Of a DNA stretch of 22,826 nt, positions 1-5,705 are shown piece by piece (the first letter of the stretch is position 1; each line of letters starts with the position of its first letter). Both the position numbers and the translations under genes were made by a program. The notes below the pieces were generated by a model. It searched no databases. It was not told the DNA's origin and saw nothing but the letters and a program-made list of their open reading frames with translations. Source of the DNA: a virus; IMG/VR virus record IMGVR_UViG_3300022848_000082, positions 1 to 22,826 of that record; one strand, 5' to 3'.

Positions 1-299
1 CCCGATAACACCAACTGCTCCGCCAACGCACATAAGGCATGGCTCTTCCCCGAGCCCGGTTTGCCGAACAGCAGAAGATTCTCTCGGCGATCCAAGAACG
101 ATCCCAGGAGATTCCCAGGAATACTTATCCACAATTGCTGCAGCGGTTTGAGTAGGCGAATCGTTGGATCTGAGCGTCGGTAGCGTGTTCGGAATTGCGC
201 TTGTGGAAAATATTCTTGCGAGAATCGGAATTGACTTGCTGCAACGAGCTCGCGTAACGTCTCGCCAGACGTTTGACACTTTGTCAGACGCAAACGCAA
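1..299 (-). CDS. IstB/DnaC-like ATPase, N-terminal part, cut by the window edge
   Basis: Reading the minus strand from about 299 to 1 gives an uninterrupted frame. It contains FLDRRENLLLFGKPGSGKSHA, printed here only to the Ala, followed by LCALAEQLVLSG. This is a Walker A P-loop (GKPGSGKSH) in the exact context of IstB/DnaC-family AAA+ ATPases, where a helix ending in F(I/L)xRxEN precedes the loop and a long helix follows. The family acts either as helicase loaders or as IS21 transposition helpers. Next to a phage replication-type region a helicase loader is the more natural reading, but that is inference. The start is unclear: there is no in-frame ATG near by, and a TTG at 299 is only a placeholder because the frame stays open further upstream under the plus-strand gene at 325. 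The residues before the P-loop do not show the usual IstB N-terminal motif, so a degraded copy is possible. Confidence 0.5.
   Translation of the reverse strand, partial: MRLRLTKCQTSGETLRELVAASQFRFSQEYFPQAQFRTRYRRSDPTIRLLKPLQQLWISIPGNLLGSFLDRRENLLLFGKPGSGKSHALCALAEQLVLS
125..133 (+). promoter_or_regulatory. DnaA-box-like site (TTATCCACA)
   Basis: The nine bases TTATCCACA match the strict bacterial DnaA-box consensus. A second site fitting TTWTNCACA lies 69 bp away on the other strand, next to an AT-rich patch. The pair could mark a DnaA-responsive origin or promoter. The site also lies inside the open minus-strand frame of the ATPase, so chance is possible. Confidence 0.35.
202..210 (-). promoter_or_regulatory. 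DnaA-box-like site (TTTTCCACA)
   Basis: On the minus strand this reads TTTTCCACA, which fits the relaxed DnaA-box pattern TTWTNCACA. It adjoins the AT-rich stretch GAAAATATTC. It is only meaningful together with the site at 125-133. Confidence 0.3.
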
Positions 300-324
300 T
301 CCCGATAACCTAAAGGATCGGATT

Positions 325-1278
325 ATGAAAGTTGCTGAATTAGACCTGTGTGGTGGCGTACGCGCTGCTTTTCCGTTTGCCTGCCCTTGGCGAACTGACC
401 GGGAGTTACCTGAGACAATGCCGCAGGGCTCGGTGGTGCGGCGATTGGAACCGTTTGACGATGGCGATGATGCCATCGTTGGCGATGATACCAACGATGG
501 CATCATAACCGCGGGGCGCAAGCACGATAGGACGGGGCGTGATGATGCGCGGGGCGTCGGTGATGATTCGGAGCGATACGCAGCTCTGGCGGACGTGCTG
601 GGTGATGATGACGCGACGATGGATGAGCTGTGCGCCGCATTCCTCAGCGCATCGCGGGACGCTGTGCGTGGTGCCCTGGACGATGCGGAATCGGCCCTGC
701 TTGCGGAGTCGTTCCAAGAGACCCTGCCCGCGCTCGAGAAGGCGTTGAAGCGATACTATCATAACAGAACCGGTAATGTCGACGATGCGGTGTCTTGGTG
801 CGTGTCCGAGCTGTATACGAGCGTGGTCGATGCGGTGTTGCGGGGTCGTCTTGCAGTCCCGGCCAATGCTAGCCAATGGATCGGCAGCGCTCGCAAAATT
901 CGAGGTGGCTATTGGAGCTCCAACCAGATCGTGATAGATGGAATGCCCGTAGCGCTGTTCGGGTGTGATGACACGGCTAACGATCACTACGAAAGTAGCC
1001 ACCTCGATAGCGATGACACAATCCGCGTCTCTCGCCTGCGTCTGGATAACGAGCAGTTTGCTAAACATCTCGTTTCGTTGTACGAACTCGGTGCGCAGTG
1101 TGACGACGCACCGGGCTGGGTAGTCGAATCCCTTTGCCTGCTAGTGGAGCATCCTACCGCTACGCAGTCAGAATACGCCGCACAACGTGGAGTCACGGTG
1201 GCATGGTGGAAGCGGTCGCTAGTCGACATCCGCAAAGCAATCCGGTTCGGCGCGTTGCTAGGCGTATTGGATTGCTAA
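325..1278 (+). CDS. Unknown acidic protein with a possible sigma-like/HTH C-terminus
   Basis: A 317-residue protein. The ATG at 325 is preceded by AAAGGA at good spacing. Residues about 40-90 are rich in Asp and Gly and partly encoded by an inverted repeat (467-506). Residues about 130-195 are helical, with a DDAVSWCVSELY segment that loosely recalls sigma-70 region 2. The C-terminus (EYAAQRGVTVAWWKRSLVDIRKAIR) looks like a helix-turn-helix of the region-4 type. A phage transcription factor or sigma-like protein is therefore possible, but I do not recognise the family. The gene stands alone and ends in a strong terminator at 1287-1322. The coding direction is supported by the ribosome site and terminator. 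A 220-residue open frame on the opposite strand (406-1068) is treated as a shadow. Confidence 0.75.
   Translation: MKVAELDLCGGVRAAFPFACPWRTDRELPETMPQGSVVRRLEPFDDGDDAIVGDDTNDGIITAGRKHDRTGRDDARGVGDDSERYAALADVLGDDDATMDELCAAFLSASRDAVRGALDDAESALLAESFQETLPALEKALKRYYHNRTGNVDDAVSWCVSELYTSVVDAVLRGRLAVPANASQWIGSARKIRGGYWSSNQIVIDGMPVALFGCDDTANDHYESSHLDSDDTIRVSRLRLDNEQFAKHLVSLYELGAQCDDAPGWVVESLCLLVEHPTATQSEYAAQRGVTVAWWKRSLVDIRKAIRFGALLGVLDC
467..506. repeat. Perfect 16-bp inverted repeat with 8-base loop inside a gene
   Basis: ATGATGCCATCGTTGG at 467-482 is the exact reverse complement of 491-506, with CGATGATA between. A second, overlapping palindrome (GATGGC-GATGAT-GCCATC, 460-477) shares the left arm. 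It lies in the Asp/Gly-rich linker of the gene at 325. It could be an operator, an mRNA hairpin or a small inserted palindromic element. Confidence 0.8.
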
Positions 1279-1286
1279 GAAACGAG

Positions 1287-1322
1287 AAAACCCCGCGTGA
1301 CACACAATCACGCGGGGTTTTT
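1287..1322 (+). terminator. Intrinsic terminator after the gene at 325
   Basis: A perfect GC-rich hairpin (AAAACCCCGCGTGA, loop CACACAA, then TCACGCGGGG followed by a T run) starts nine bases after the stop codon at 1278. The A run on the left arm means it could also act on the minus strand. Confidence 0.92.
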
Positions 1323-1353
1323 ATTTGCCTTGACCTGATCGGATCGGCGCACG

Positions 1354-1396
1354 AAAAAACCGCTCGCCCCAATTGTTGAGGCGAGCGGTTGTGTTT
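1354..1396 (-). terminator. Bidirectional terminator between convergent genes
   Basis: AACCGCTCGCC (1358-1368) pairs perfectly with GGCGAGCGGTT (1380-1390). A run of six A on the left (1354-1359) gives a T run for minus-strand transcripts, and GTGTTTTT follows on the right. It lies just beyond the stop of the minus-strand gene 1410-1883 and is its most likely terminator. Confidence 0.85.
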
Positions 1397-1409
1397 TTCC
1401 TTGTGGAAC

Positions 1410-1883
1410 TCAACGGTTCAGTTGAGCCTTGACTCGATCGCCCATCGTTGATGCCGATTTAGCGGGCGTCTTGGCCTGCTTCGCGGGTTGAGCGGCCGCC
1501 GACGCCTCGTTTGACGGCGCCCCCCCCTGCGATGATATGAACTGGGCGAACATTGCGAGCATCTCGGCCGGCATGGCCGGCATGGCCGGCATGGCAACTG
1601 TCGGCGCTTCCACTGTCGGCGCTTCCACTTTCGGCGCTTCCACTTTCGGCGCGGCCTGCTGTGCCGTGGCTGCGTCCATCGCGTCGAGCATCTTTTGGAA
1701 CGTCTTAGCGTCGCCAAGAATCGCGTGCAATTCGTCGCGATAGATGGAGCGGAAGCGCCCCCGGGCACCAGCCTGCAATTGCAGAACTGGTGTAGCATCG
1801 GATCGTCCACCGAACGTGGTGAGCTGTGCTGTAAAAGTCGTTTTGCCATGGACGACTTCCGAAATGATCTGATTCGTGGTCAT
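1410..1883 (-). CDS. Unknown protein with an Ala/Pro/Val repeat linker
   Basis: A 157-residue protein on the minus strand. The ATG at 1883 is preceded by CTGGAGAATCACA, the same Shine-Dalgarno context used by its plus-strand neighbours. The N-terminal 75 residues (MTTNQIISEVVHGKTTFTAQ onward) look like a small folded domain with beta-strand character. Then comes a low-complexity linker of KVEAP/TVEAP repeats and MPA repeats, then a helical stretch (EMLAMFAQFISSQ) and an Ala/Lys-rich tail. I do not recognise the family. It diverges from the DUF932 gene, and both have their own copy of the 22-bp element upstream, which suggests the same class of regulation. Confidence 0.75.
   Translation of the reverse strand: MTTNQIISEVVHGKTTFTAQLTTFGGRSDATPVLQLQAGARGRFRSIYRDELHAILGDAKTFQKMLDAMDAATAQQAAPKVEAPKVEAPTVEAPTVAMPAMPAMPAEMLAMFAQFISSQGGAPSNEASAAAQPAKQAKTPAKSASTMGDRVKAQLNR
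1568..1652. repeat. In-frame short tandem repeats (9-bp and 15-bp units)
   Basis: Three tandem copies of CCGGCATGG (1568-1594) are followed by three full copies and one partial copy of a 15-bp unit TCGGCGCTTCCACTG/T (1601-1652). Both unit lengths are multiples of three, so the array encodes the MPA and VEAP repeats of the minus-strand gene and can change length without a frameshift. Confidence 0.9.
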
Positions 1884-1945
1884 TGTGATTCTCCAGTTTG
1901 TGAATCAAGTGAACGTCTTGCCCCGGTCTGTCGCCGGGTTCGTTT

Positions 1946-1967
1946 CAAGGTGCCGAGGGGGGTGGTT
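1946..1967 (-). promoter_or_regulatory. Early 22-bp element, copy A (minus orientation)
   Basis: On the minus strand this reads AACCACCCC-CCTCGG-CACCTTG. It lies 62 bp upstream of the start of the minus gene 1410-1883. It is the only minus-strand copy and faces the only minus-strand gene in this part, which ties the element to gene starts rather than to a fixed strand. Confidence 0.75.
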
Positions 1968-2009
1968 GGTCATGGATGCGTTGCGATGCGAACGCGATAC
2001 GTCTATCGA

Positions 2010-2050
2010 AATCCGCCAGTCGCGTTAAATCGCAATCCGTCAGTCGCGTT
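2010..2050 (+). repeat. Direct repeat pair with 24-bp period in a divergent intergenic region
   Basis: AATCCGCCAGTCGCGTT (2010-2026) is repeated as AATCCGTCAGTCGCGTT (2034-2050), one mismatch in 17. It sits between two divergently transcribed genes (286-bp gap, 1884-2169), where an operator or iteron would be expected. The rest of this gap holds copies A and B of the 22-bp element and no gene that I can support. Confidence 0.7.
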
Positions 2051-2088
2051 TCCATTGCATCGATTGACTTGAATTGAATTCCGCCAGC

Positions 2089-2110
2089 CACCACCCCCCT
2101 GCCCACCTTG
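2089..2110 (+). promoter_or_regulatory. Early 22-bp element, copy B
   Basis: CACCACCCC-CCTGCC-CACCTTG, ending 59 bp before the preferred ATG of the DUF932 gene. It pairs with copy A across the divergent intergenic region. Confidence 0.75.
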
Positions 2111-2169
2111 GACCGACAGCACCGGGCACTTGGCTCGGTAGCACCTGGTTCATTCTGGAGATTGATACA

Positions 2170-3156
2170 ATGCCCGCTTACTTCGATAAGGGACTCATGG
2201 TCGGACAGTCCGCATGGCACAAAGAGGGAACGGTGATTCCCGAAGACGATGATCGACGATTCGACATTGCCGCCTGCATCGGACTCGCCGACATGGACGA
2301 TACGATCATCAAAGGCCGCTGCTTCTACGTTCTCGATGAAGAGGACGGACAACCGTGTGACGAAGTTGAAGGGTCTTACGTCACTGTGCGTAGGTATGCC
2401 GATGGGTCTTACAAGGCCCTTGGGACCGTCGGCAGCAAGTACCAGCCATTGCAACCTCGGGAGGCGTTCGATTGGTTCCAACCGTGGCTCGAAACTCGGG
2501 AAGTGTCGATCGAGACCGCCGGGACTCTGCAAGGGGGCCGCGTTGATTGGGTGATGGCTCGCATCCTTCGGGACAACGTGGATGTCGGTGGGGGCGACGA
2601 GATCGCCAAGTATCTCATGCTCTCGACCGCTCACGATGGGTCACAAGCGACGTATTTGGGGTTCACGCCTCAACGGGTCGTTTGCAGCAACACGTTGGCG
2701 ATGGCCACGAGCAACAACGCATCGAAGTTACTTCGTGTCCGTCACACCAAAGGGCAAGAGCAAGCGTTGTCGACGATTCGAGAGACCATCGACCTGATCG
2801 ACCGCGAATTCAATGCGACTGGCGAGCAGTATCGCACGATGATGGAATGCAAAGTCAATCTGTCGGACATTCGAGCGTATGTCAAAATGGTCAACTCGGT
2901 CGATCCTGACATTGACGACGATGCGATCGGCAAGAAGATCGGCAAACGCATCAACGACATGGTGGGGATGGCCGTTGACGGTTTGGGGCAATCGCCAAAC
3001 GATCTAACGGCATGGTCAGCGTACAACGGGGTCACTCAGTATTTGAGCCACAAGTACGGATCGGATAACGAGAAACGTGTCGTTTCGATGATGCGAGGGA
3101 CCGCTGCCGATATGGGTCGTCGTGCTTACGATCTTGCGTTGCAATTGGCCAGCTAA
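2170..3156 (+). CDS. DUF932 family phage/plasmid protein
   Basis: A 328-residue protein. The start at 2170 is chosen because it has TTCATTCTGGAG just upstream and because the protein then begins MPAYFDKGLMVGQSAWHKEG, the usual opening of DUF932 (TIGR03299) proteins. The longer frame from 2074 would translate through the 22-bp element. The central part has the family-typical stretch STAHDGSQATYLGFTPQRVVC followed by SNTLAMA, then RVRHT (about residues 150-195). DUF932 proteins are common in phages and plasmids and are often encoded near replication or recombination genes, but the biochemical function is not settled. The gene ends in TAA, whose last two bases belong to copy C of the 22-bp element, and a terminator follows. 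Confidence 0.88.
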   Translation: MPAYFDKGLMVGQSAWHKEGTVIPEDDDRRFDIAACIGLADMDDTIIKGRCFYVLDEEDGQPCDEVEGSYVTVRRYADGSYKALGTVGSKYQPLQPREAFDWFQPWLETREVSIETAGTLQGGRVDWVMARILRDNVDVGGGDEIAKYLMLSTAHDGSQATYLGFTPQRVVCSNTLAMATSNNASKLLRVRHTKGQEQALSTIRETIDLIDREFNATGEQYRTMMECKVNLSDIRAYVKMVNSVDPDIDDDAIGKKIGKRINDMVGMAVDGLGQSPNDLTAWSAYNGVTQYLSHKYGSDNEKRVVSMMRGTAADMGRRAYDLALQLAS

Positions 3157-3176
3157 CCACCCCGGTCACCACCTTG
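3155..3176 (+). promoter_or_regulatory. Early 22-bp element, copy C
   Basis: AACCACCCC-GGTCAC-CACCTTG. It overlaps the DUF932 stop codon and is followed after four bases by an intrinsic terminator. If the element were itself a promoter start, its transcript would meet that hairpin at once. This copy is therefore informative about what the element does. Confidence 0.72.
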
Positions 3177-3180
3177 CTAC

Positions 3181-3213
3181 AAGCCCTCAGTCTTCGGACT
3201 GGGGGCTTTTTTT
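3181..3213 (+). terminator. Intrinsic terminator with TTCG tetraloop
   Basis: AAGCCCTCAGTC, loop TTCG, GACTGGGGGCTT then a run of T. The 11-bp stem has one G-T pair. It separates the DUF932 gene from the small gene at 3249. Confidence 0.93.
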
Positions 3214-3248
3214 GTAGACAGACCGTTCACTCACTTTGGAGATTCAAG

Positions 3249-3419
3249 ATGCTTGAGGAACTACATCCACTGATCGCAGCAAGAGTGCTGCAAATGATGG
3301 GAGAGCCCATTGAAGACCTGGCCCCTTTCAATGATGAACATCGTGAGATTGTTATCAAGTCTTTGCGAGTTGCATCTGACAAACGTCGGCCACTCACCAC
3401 CCCCCTCACCACCTTGTAG
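3249..3419 (+). CDS. Small unknown protein (56 residues)
   Basis: The ATG at 3249 has CACTTTGGAGATTCAAG before it, matching the ribosome-site context of neighbouring genes. The product begins MLEELHPLIAARVLQMMGEP and is acidic and helical through residue 45. Its last ten residues, RPLTTPLTTL, and its TAG stop come from copy D of the 22-bp element, so the element overlaps the 3' end of this gene. No family is recognised. The longer frame opening at 3174 is not used because it would begin inside the element and cross the terminator. Confidence 0.62.
   Translation: MLEELHPLIAARVLQMMGEPIEDLAPFNDEHREIVIKSLRVASDKRRPLTTPLTTL
3395..3416 (+). promoter_or_regulatory. Early 22-bp element, copy D
   Basis: CACCACCCC-CCTCAC-CACCTTG, in the 3' end of the gene at 3249 and 37 bp before the ATG at 3454. 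It is the closest copy to a start codon. Confidence 0.72.
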
Positions 3420-3453
3420 CGGACAAACCGCCACACAAACCTGGAGAACAATC

Positions 3454-3702
3454 ATGGACCCCAACGCATGTCTTGCTCGCATCTTTGAAGCACTGGAAGA
3501 TGGCGGTCACGAAGAGGCATTTTACGCTTGCCTTGATATGAAGGGCTGGCTCAACAAAGGCGGCTTCACGCCGACGCCCTACATGACACTCAAGAACGCT
3601 GACGGCGAAACGGCTTACAACATCGACGATCTCAAGGGCTTCTTGAAGATCACGATGGACAACTGCAAGCGTCGTTCGTCTCTCAACCCAGCCAACGGAT
3701 AG
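3454..3702 (+). CDS. Small unknown protein (82 residues)
   Basis: The start at 3454 is chosen over the longer frame at 3310 because AACCTGGAGAACAATC lies directly upstream and copy D of the 22-bp element precedes it. The protein (MDPNACLARIFEALEDGG at the start) has an N-terminal helix, then FTPTPYMTLKNADGETAYNI, and a basic end. I do not recognise it. The next gene follows after 13 bp, so the two are probably co-transcribed. Confidence 0.7.
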   Translation: MDPNACLARIFEALEDGGHEEAFYACLDMKGWLNKGGFTPTPYMTLKNADGETAYNIDDLKGFLKITMDNCKRRSSLNPANG

Positions 3703-3715
3703 GAATCAAACGATC

Positions 3716-4096
3716 ATGACCACCGCAACACTCAAAGCCAAGCACGGCGACGACCCGACGTACCTGAAGTTCCGACGCGATCTTGCCCAACGCAAATGGG
3801 CCAAGCGGAAACGAGCACGCAATGCGTTGTTCATCACCGCTGGGGCCAAGGCCGTTCGCCTAGTCAACGAATCTGGGGGCCAGTTGTTAATCCACCGGGC
3901 CACCCGAACCGACCGGACGAGCGATTGGCAACTCACAACGGTCAGCGCTCACGATGGACGACCGTTCGGCCACAATAACCCGCCGACGTTCCAAGAGGCC
4001 GTCCTGCGAGCTGTGGGGGCCTCGGAGGATTGTTACTGGAACGAACACGGATACGAAATCGTCGAAGTCATCTCAAGCGAGGTGGTCGATGCTTGA
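3716..4096 (+). CDS. Unknown basic protein (126 residues)
   Basis: The ATG at 3716 is preceded by a weak GGAA. Residues 1-40 are very basic (KFRRDLAQRKWAKRKRARNA), which suggests nucleic-acid contact. The rest is a mixed alpha/beta segment with WQLTTVSAHDGRPFGHNNPP. No family is recognised. The stop overlaps the start of the next small gene by eight bases, indicating translational coupling. Confidence 0.7.
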   Translation: MTTATLKAKHGDDPTYLKFRRDLAQRKWAKRKRARNALFITAGAKAVRLVNESGGQLLIHRATRTDRTSDWQLTTVSAHDGRPFGHNNPPTFQEAVLRAVGASEDCYWNEHGYEIVEVISSEVVDA

Positions 4097-4217
4097 TCTG
4101 TTCAACACAGCCTGCGATTGGATCGGCCCCGAGTGGGTCGGTTCGATCATCGGGATCGTTATCGTCGTGCCGTATGCGGCATGGCTGTTTTCACCAACTA
4201 CAAAGCAACGAGGATAG
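4089..4217 (+). CDS. Single-pass membrane peptide (42 residues)
   Basis: The ATG at 4089 overlaps the end of the preceding gene, with GAGG just upstream. The product has one hydrophobic segment (VGSIIGIVIVVPYAAWLF, about residues 17-34) and a short basic tail TTKQRG. It is too small to assign. Phage peptides of this shape include holin-like, superinfection-exclusion and accessory membrane proteins, but nothing here chooses between them. Confidence 0.5.
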   Translation: MLDLFNTACDWIGPEWVGSIIGIVIVVPYAAWLFSPTTKQRG

Positions 4218-4236
4218 CCCAGCTATCAAGTGGGCT

Positions 4237-4258
4237 GACCACCCTGCGGTCCACCTTG
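4237..4258 (+). promoter_or_regulatory. Early 22-bp element, copy E
   Basis: GACCACCCT-GCGGTC-CACCTTG, 19 bp after the preceding stop codon and about 150 bp before the ATG at 4406. It is the most diverged of the seven copies in the first half, but the spacing is kept. Confidence 0.65.
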
Positions 4259-4311
4259 CTTCGGCCCATCAGGCTGCTTACACTCCACTACAGAGGCGTA
4301 ACCGCCGTGAA

Positions 4312-4375
4312 CACGAGAGTCCCTGTAAGGGGCTCGACTGCCCGCGACGCTTGCGGTACCGACGCAACACGGTTT
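4312..4375 (+). promoter_or_regulatory. Structured leader upstream of the gene at 4406
   Basis: GAGTCCCT-GTA-AGGGGCTC (4317-4335) forms an eight-pair hairpin with one G-T pair. It is followed by CCGC-gacgctt-GCGG and the palindrome CGGTACCG. There is no T run, so these are not terminators. They could fold in the 5' leader of the next gene. I see no tRNA or known riboswitch here. Confidence 0.3.
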
Positions 4376-4405
4376 TCATGTTGCAACACATCTACAGGTT
4401 TCACG

Positions 4406-4816
4406 ATGTCAAACACAAGAACAATCACGCTCACCGGCCGTCCACCCGTGACGATCAATGAGGAAAACTGGCCGATGTTTGCCTCGGCCAGCGACAAGTC
4501 CCATGATGGACAGATCGAGTGTCAAGCTAACCGAATGACCAGATGGTTTATCGGTGTTCGCAAACACAAAGACGGCCGAGCGATCGTCAACGCAACTTAC
4601 AGTTACACGTCCAACTGGCAGGGGGCGCGGGACTATTCCGCCAAGCGAGGCGTCTTGCTCGATGGATCGCCGGATGTATCACAGATCATCGACGCGATCC
4701 ACGAAGTCGCCAACGAGATTGCGGAAGCAGAGCACAACAGCGAGGAGCACATCGCAAGATGGCCGACACTCGTTGCCGAGGTGATCGCTGACATGCCAGC
4801 CGAAAATTTGGAATAA
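4406..4816 (+). CDS. Unknown protein (136 residues)
   Basis: The start at 4406 (MSNTRTITLTGRPPVTINEE) is preferred over the open frame beginning at 4118, because the latter would read through the membrane-peptide gene, the 22-bp element and the leader hairpins. The ribosome site is weak (ACAGG). The protein has a beta-rich N-terminal half with FIGVRKHKDGRAIVNATYSY and a helical, acidic C-terminal half (residues about 90-136). No family is recognised. A strong terminator follows. Confidence 0.68.
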   Translation: MSNTRTITLTGRPPVTINEENWPMFASASDKSHDGQIECQANRMTRWFIGVRKHKDGRAIVNATYSYTSNWQGARDYSAKRGVLLDGSPDVSQIIDAIHEVANEIAEAEHNSEEHIARWPTLVAEVIADMPAENLE

Positions 4817-4831
4817 CCACCGTCTCTCCAG

Positions 4832-4876
4832 AGCCCCCTTTCCCGTCACTTCGGTGGCGGGTCTGGGGGTTTTTTC
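4832..4876 (+). terminator. Intrinsic terminator with TTCG loop
   Basis: The inner stem is CCCGTCAC, loop TTCG, GTGGCGGG. An outer CCCCC/GGGGG stem encloses it, followed by TTTTTT. It lies 16 bases after the plus-strand stop and just beyond the stop of the convergent minus gene. Confidence 0.92.
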
Positions 4877-4890
4877 GTTTCTGGACTCGA

Positions 4891-5526
4891 TCAACCGCGA
4901 GTATCGCACAGAAGCGAGACCGAGTAGATCACCGGTGTGACCGCCGTCCCCGTGGCCGCGTCGTTACAAGCGACCGCGATCCGCACGTCCAAGAGATCGC
5001 CAGGGTCAACGCCACTGGCATCAATGGTGAAGTCGACATCGGCCGGCGTCAGGCTGTTCATCGTCGCCGCTGCGGTCGTTACCAACTCCGCGCTGACACT
5101 GCCCGCCCCATCGCTCTTACGCGCCTCACAGTCCACCGTGCAGGTCGTGTCGGCAACGGTGGTTTCCATCGCACATCGCAGCCGCAACTGGATCGTCTCG
5201 CCGTCCTGATAGTGATCCGGCACCGGGATCTGGAACCTTGCGTACCGGGTGGTCGCCCCGGCTGCCTTGAGGTCTCCCGCTAGGAGTTCTGGGCAGTTAG
5301 TGCCAAACGATCCCGCGTCGATTCCCAGGTCATCGGATGCCGCTGAAGCTGGCAAGAGAGAGGTGATCGCATCGTGAACGCGACCATTGGTCAGTGCAAC
5401 AGGGATCTCCTGCAACACCCTTTGCGCTAGCTTCTCGACGCCGATCGCAGCCTGGGAACTGATACATCGATCAGTGACAAAGCTGTCAGGAAGGATAATT
5501 GTGGTTGACTCGACAATGGTGGTCAT
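4891..5526 (-). CDS. Unknown beta-rich, virion-like protein on the minus strand
   Basis: A 211-residue protein from the ATG at 5526 (MTTIVESTTIILPDSFVTDR). A GTG at 5559 would add 11 residues. The upstream GAGATCAG is a modest ribosome site. The middle and C-terminal parts are rich in Thr, Ala and alternating hydrophobic residues (FTIDASGVDPGDLLDVRIAV, then CNDAATGTAVTPVIYSVSLL). This fits a beta-sandwich structural protein. Similar compositions occur in phage virion proteins, but this is only a compositional judgement. It is the only minus gene in the 2-10 kb stretch and no copy of the 22-bp element faces it, so it may be expressed at a different time. Confidence 0.65.
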   Translation of the reverse strand: MTTIVESTTIILPDSFVTDRCISSQAAIGVEKLAQRVLQEIPVALTNGRVHDAITSLLPASAASDDLGIDAGSFGTNCPELLAGDLKAAGATTRYARFQIPVPDHYQDGETIQLRLRCAMETTVADTTCTVDCEARKSDGAGSVSAELVTTAAATMNSLTPADVDFTIDASGVDPGDLLDVRIAVACNDAATGTAVTPVIYSVSLLCDTRG

Positions 5527-5624
5527 TGAACTGATCTCAAATACGGGTAACTGATCCACTTAGAGGGTAAAGCGATGCCATATCGTATCGCCTCGAATCG
5601 AAAAACCAAGTCTATTTATCGGCA

Positions 5625-5646
5625 GACCACCCCGCTAACCACCTTG
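5625..5646 (+). promoter_or_regulatory. Early 22-bp element, copy F
   Basis: GACCACCCC-GCTAAC-CACCTTG, ending 59 bp before the start of the clamp gene. Here it is not attached to any preceding stop codon, since the neighbouring gene is divergent. It therefore seems to serve the downstream gene. Confidence 0.75.
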
Positions 5647-5705
5647 GTTCGACCGAGCAGCACACCGCTGCCAACCATGTTCCTTTCACTTCACTGGAGA
5701 ATCTT

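Noticed and set aside
1-299. Complete IS21 element at the left edge
   Set aside because: Only an IstB-like ATPase fragment is visible. No IstA or terminal repeats can be seen, and the family also includes helicase loaders.
406-1068. 220-residue open frame on the minus strand
   Set aside because: It is antisense to the gene at 325, which has a good ribosome site and terminator. The frame has no ribosome site and looks like a shadow of GAT/GAC-rich codons.
4260-4405. tRNA or riboswitch in the structured leader
   Set aside because: The hairpins do not form a cloverleaf, and no T-loop or known aptamer core is present.
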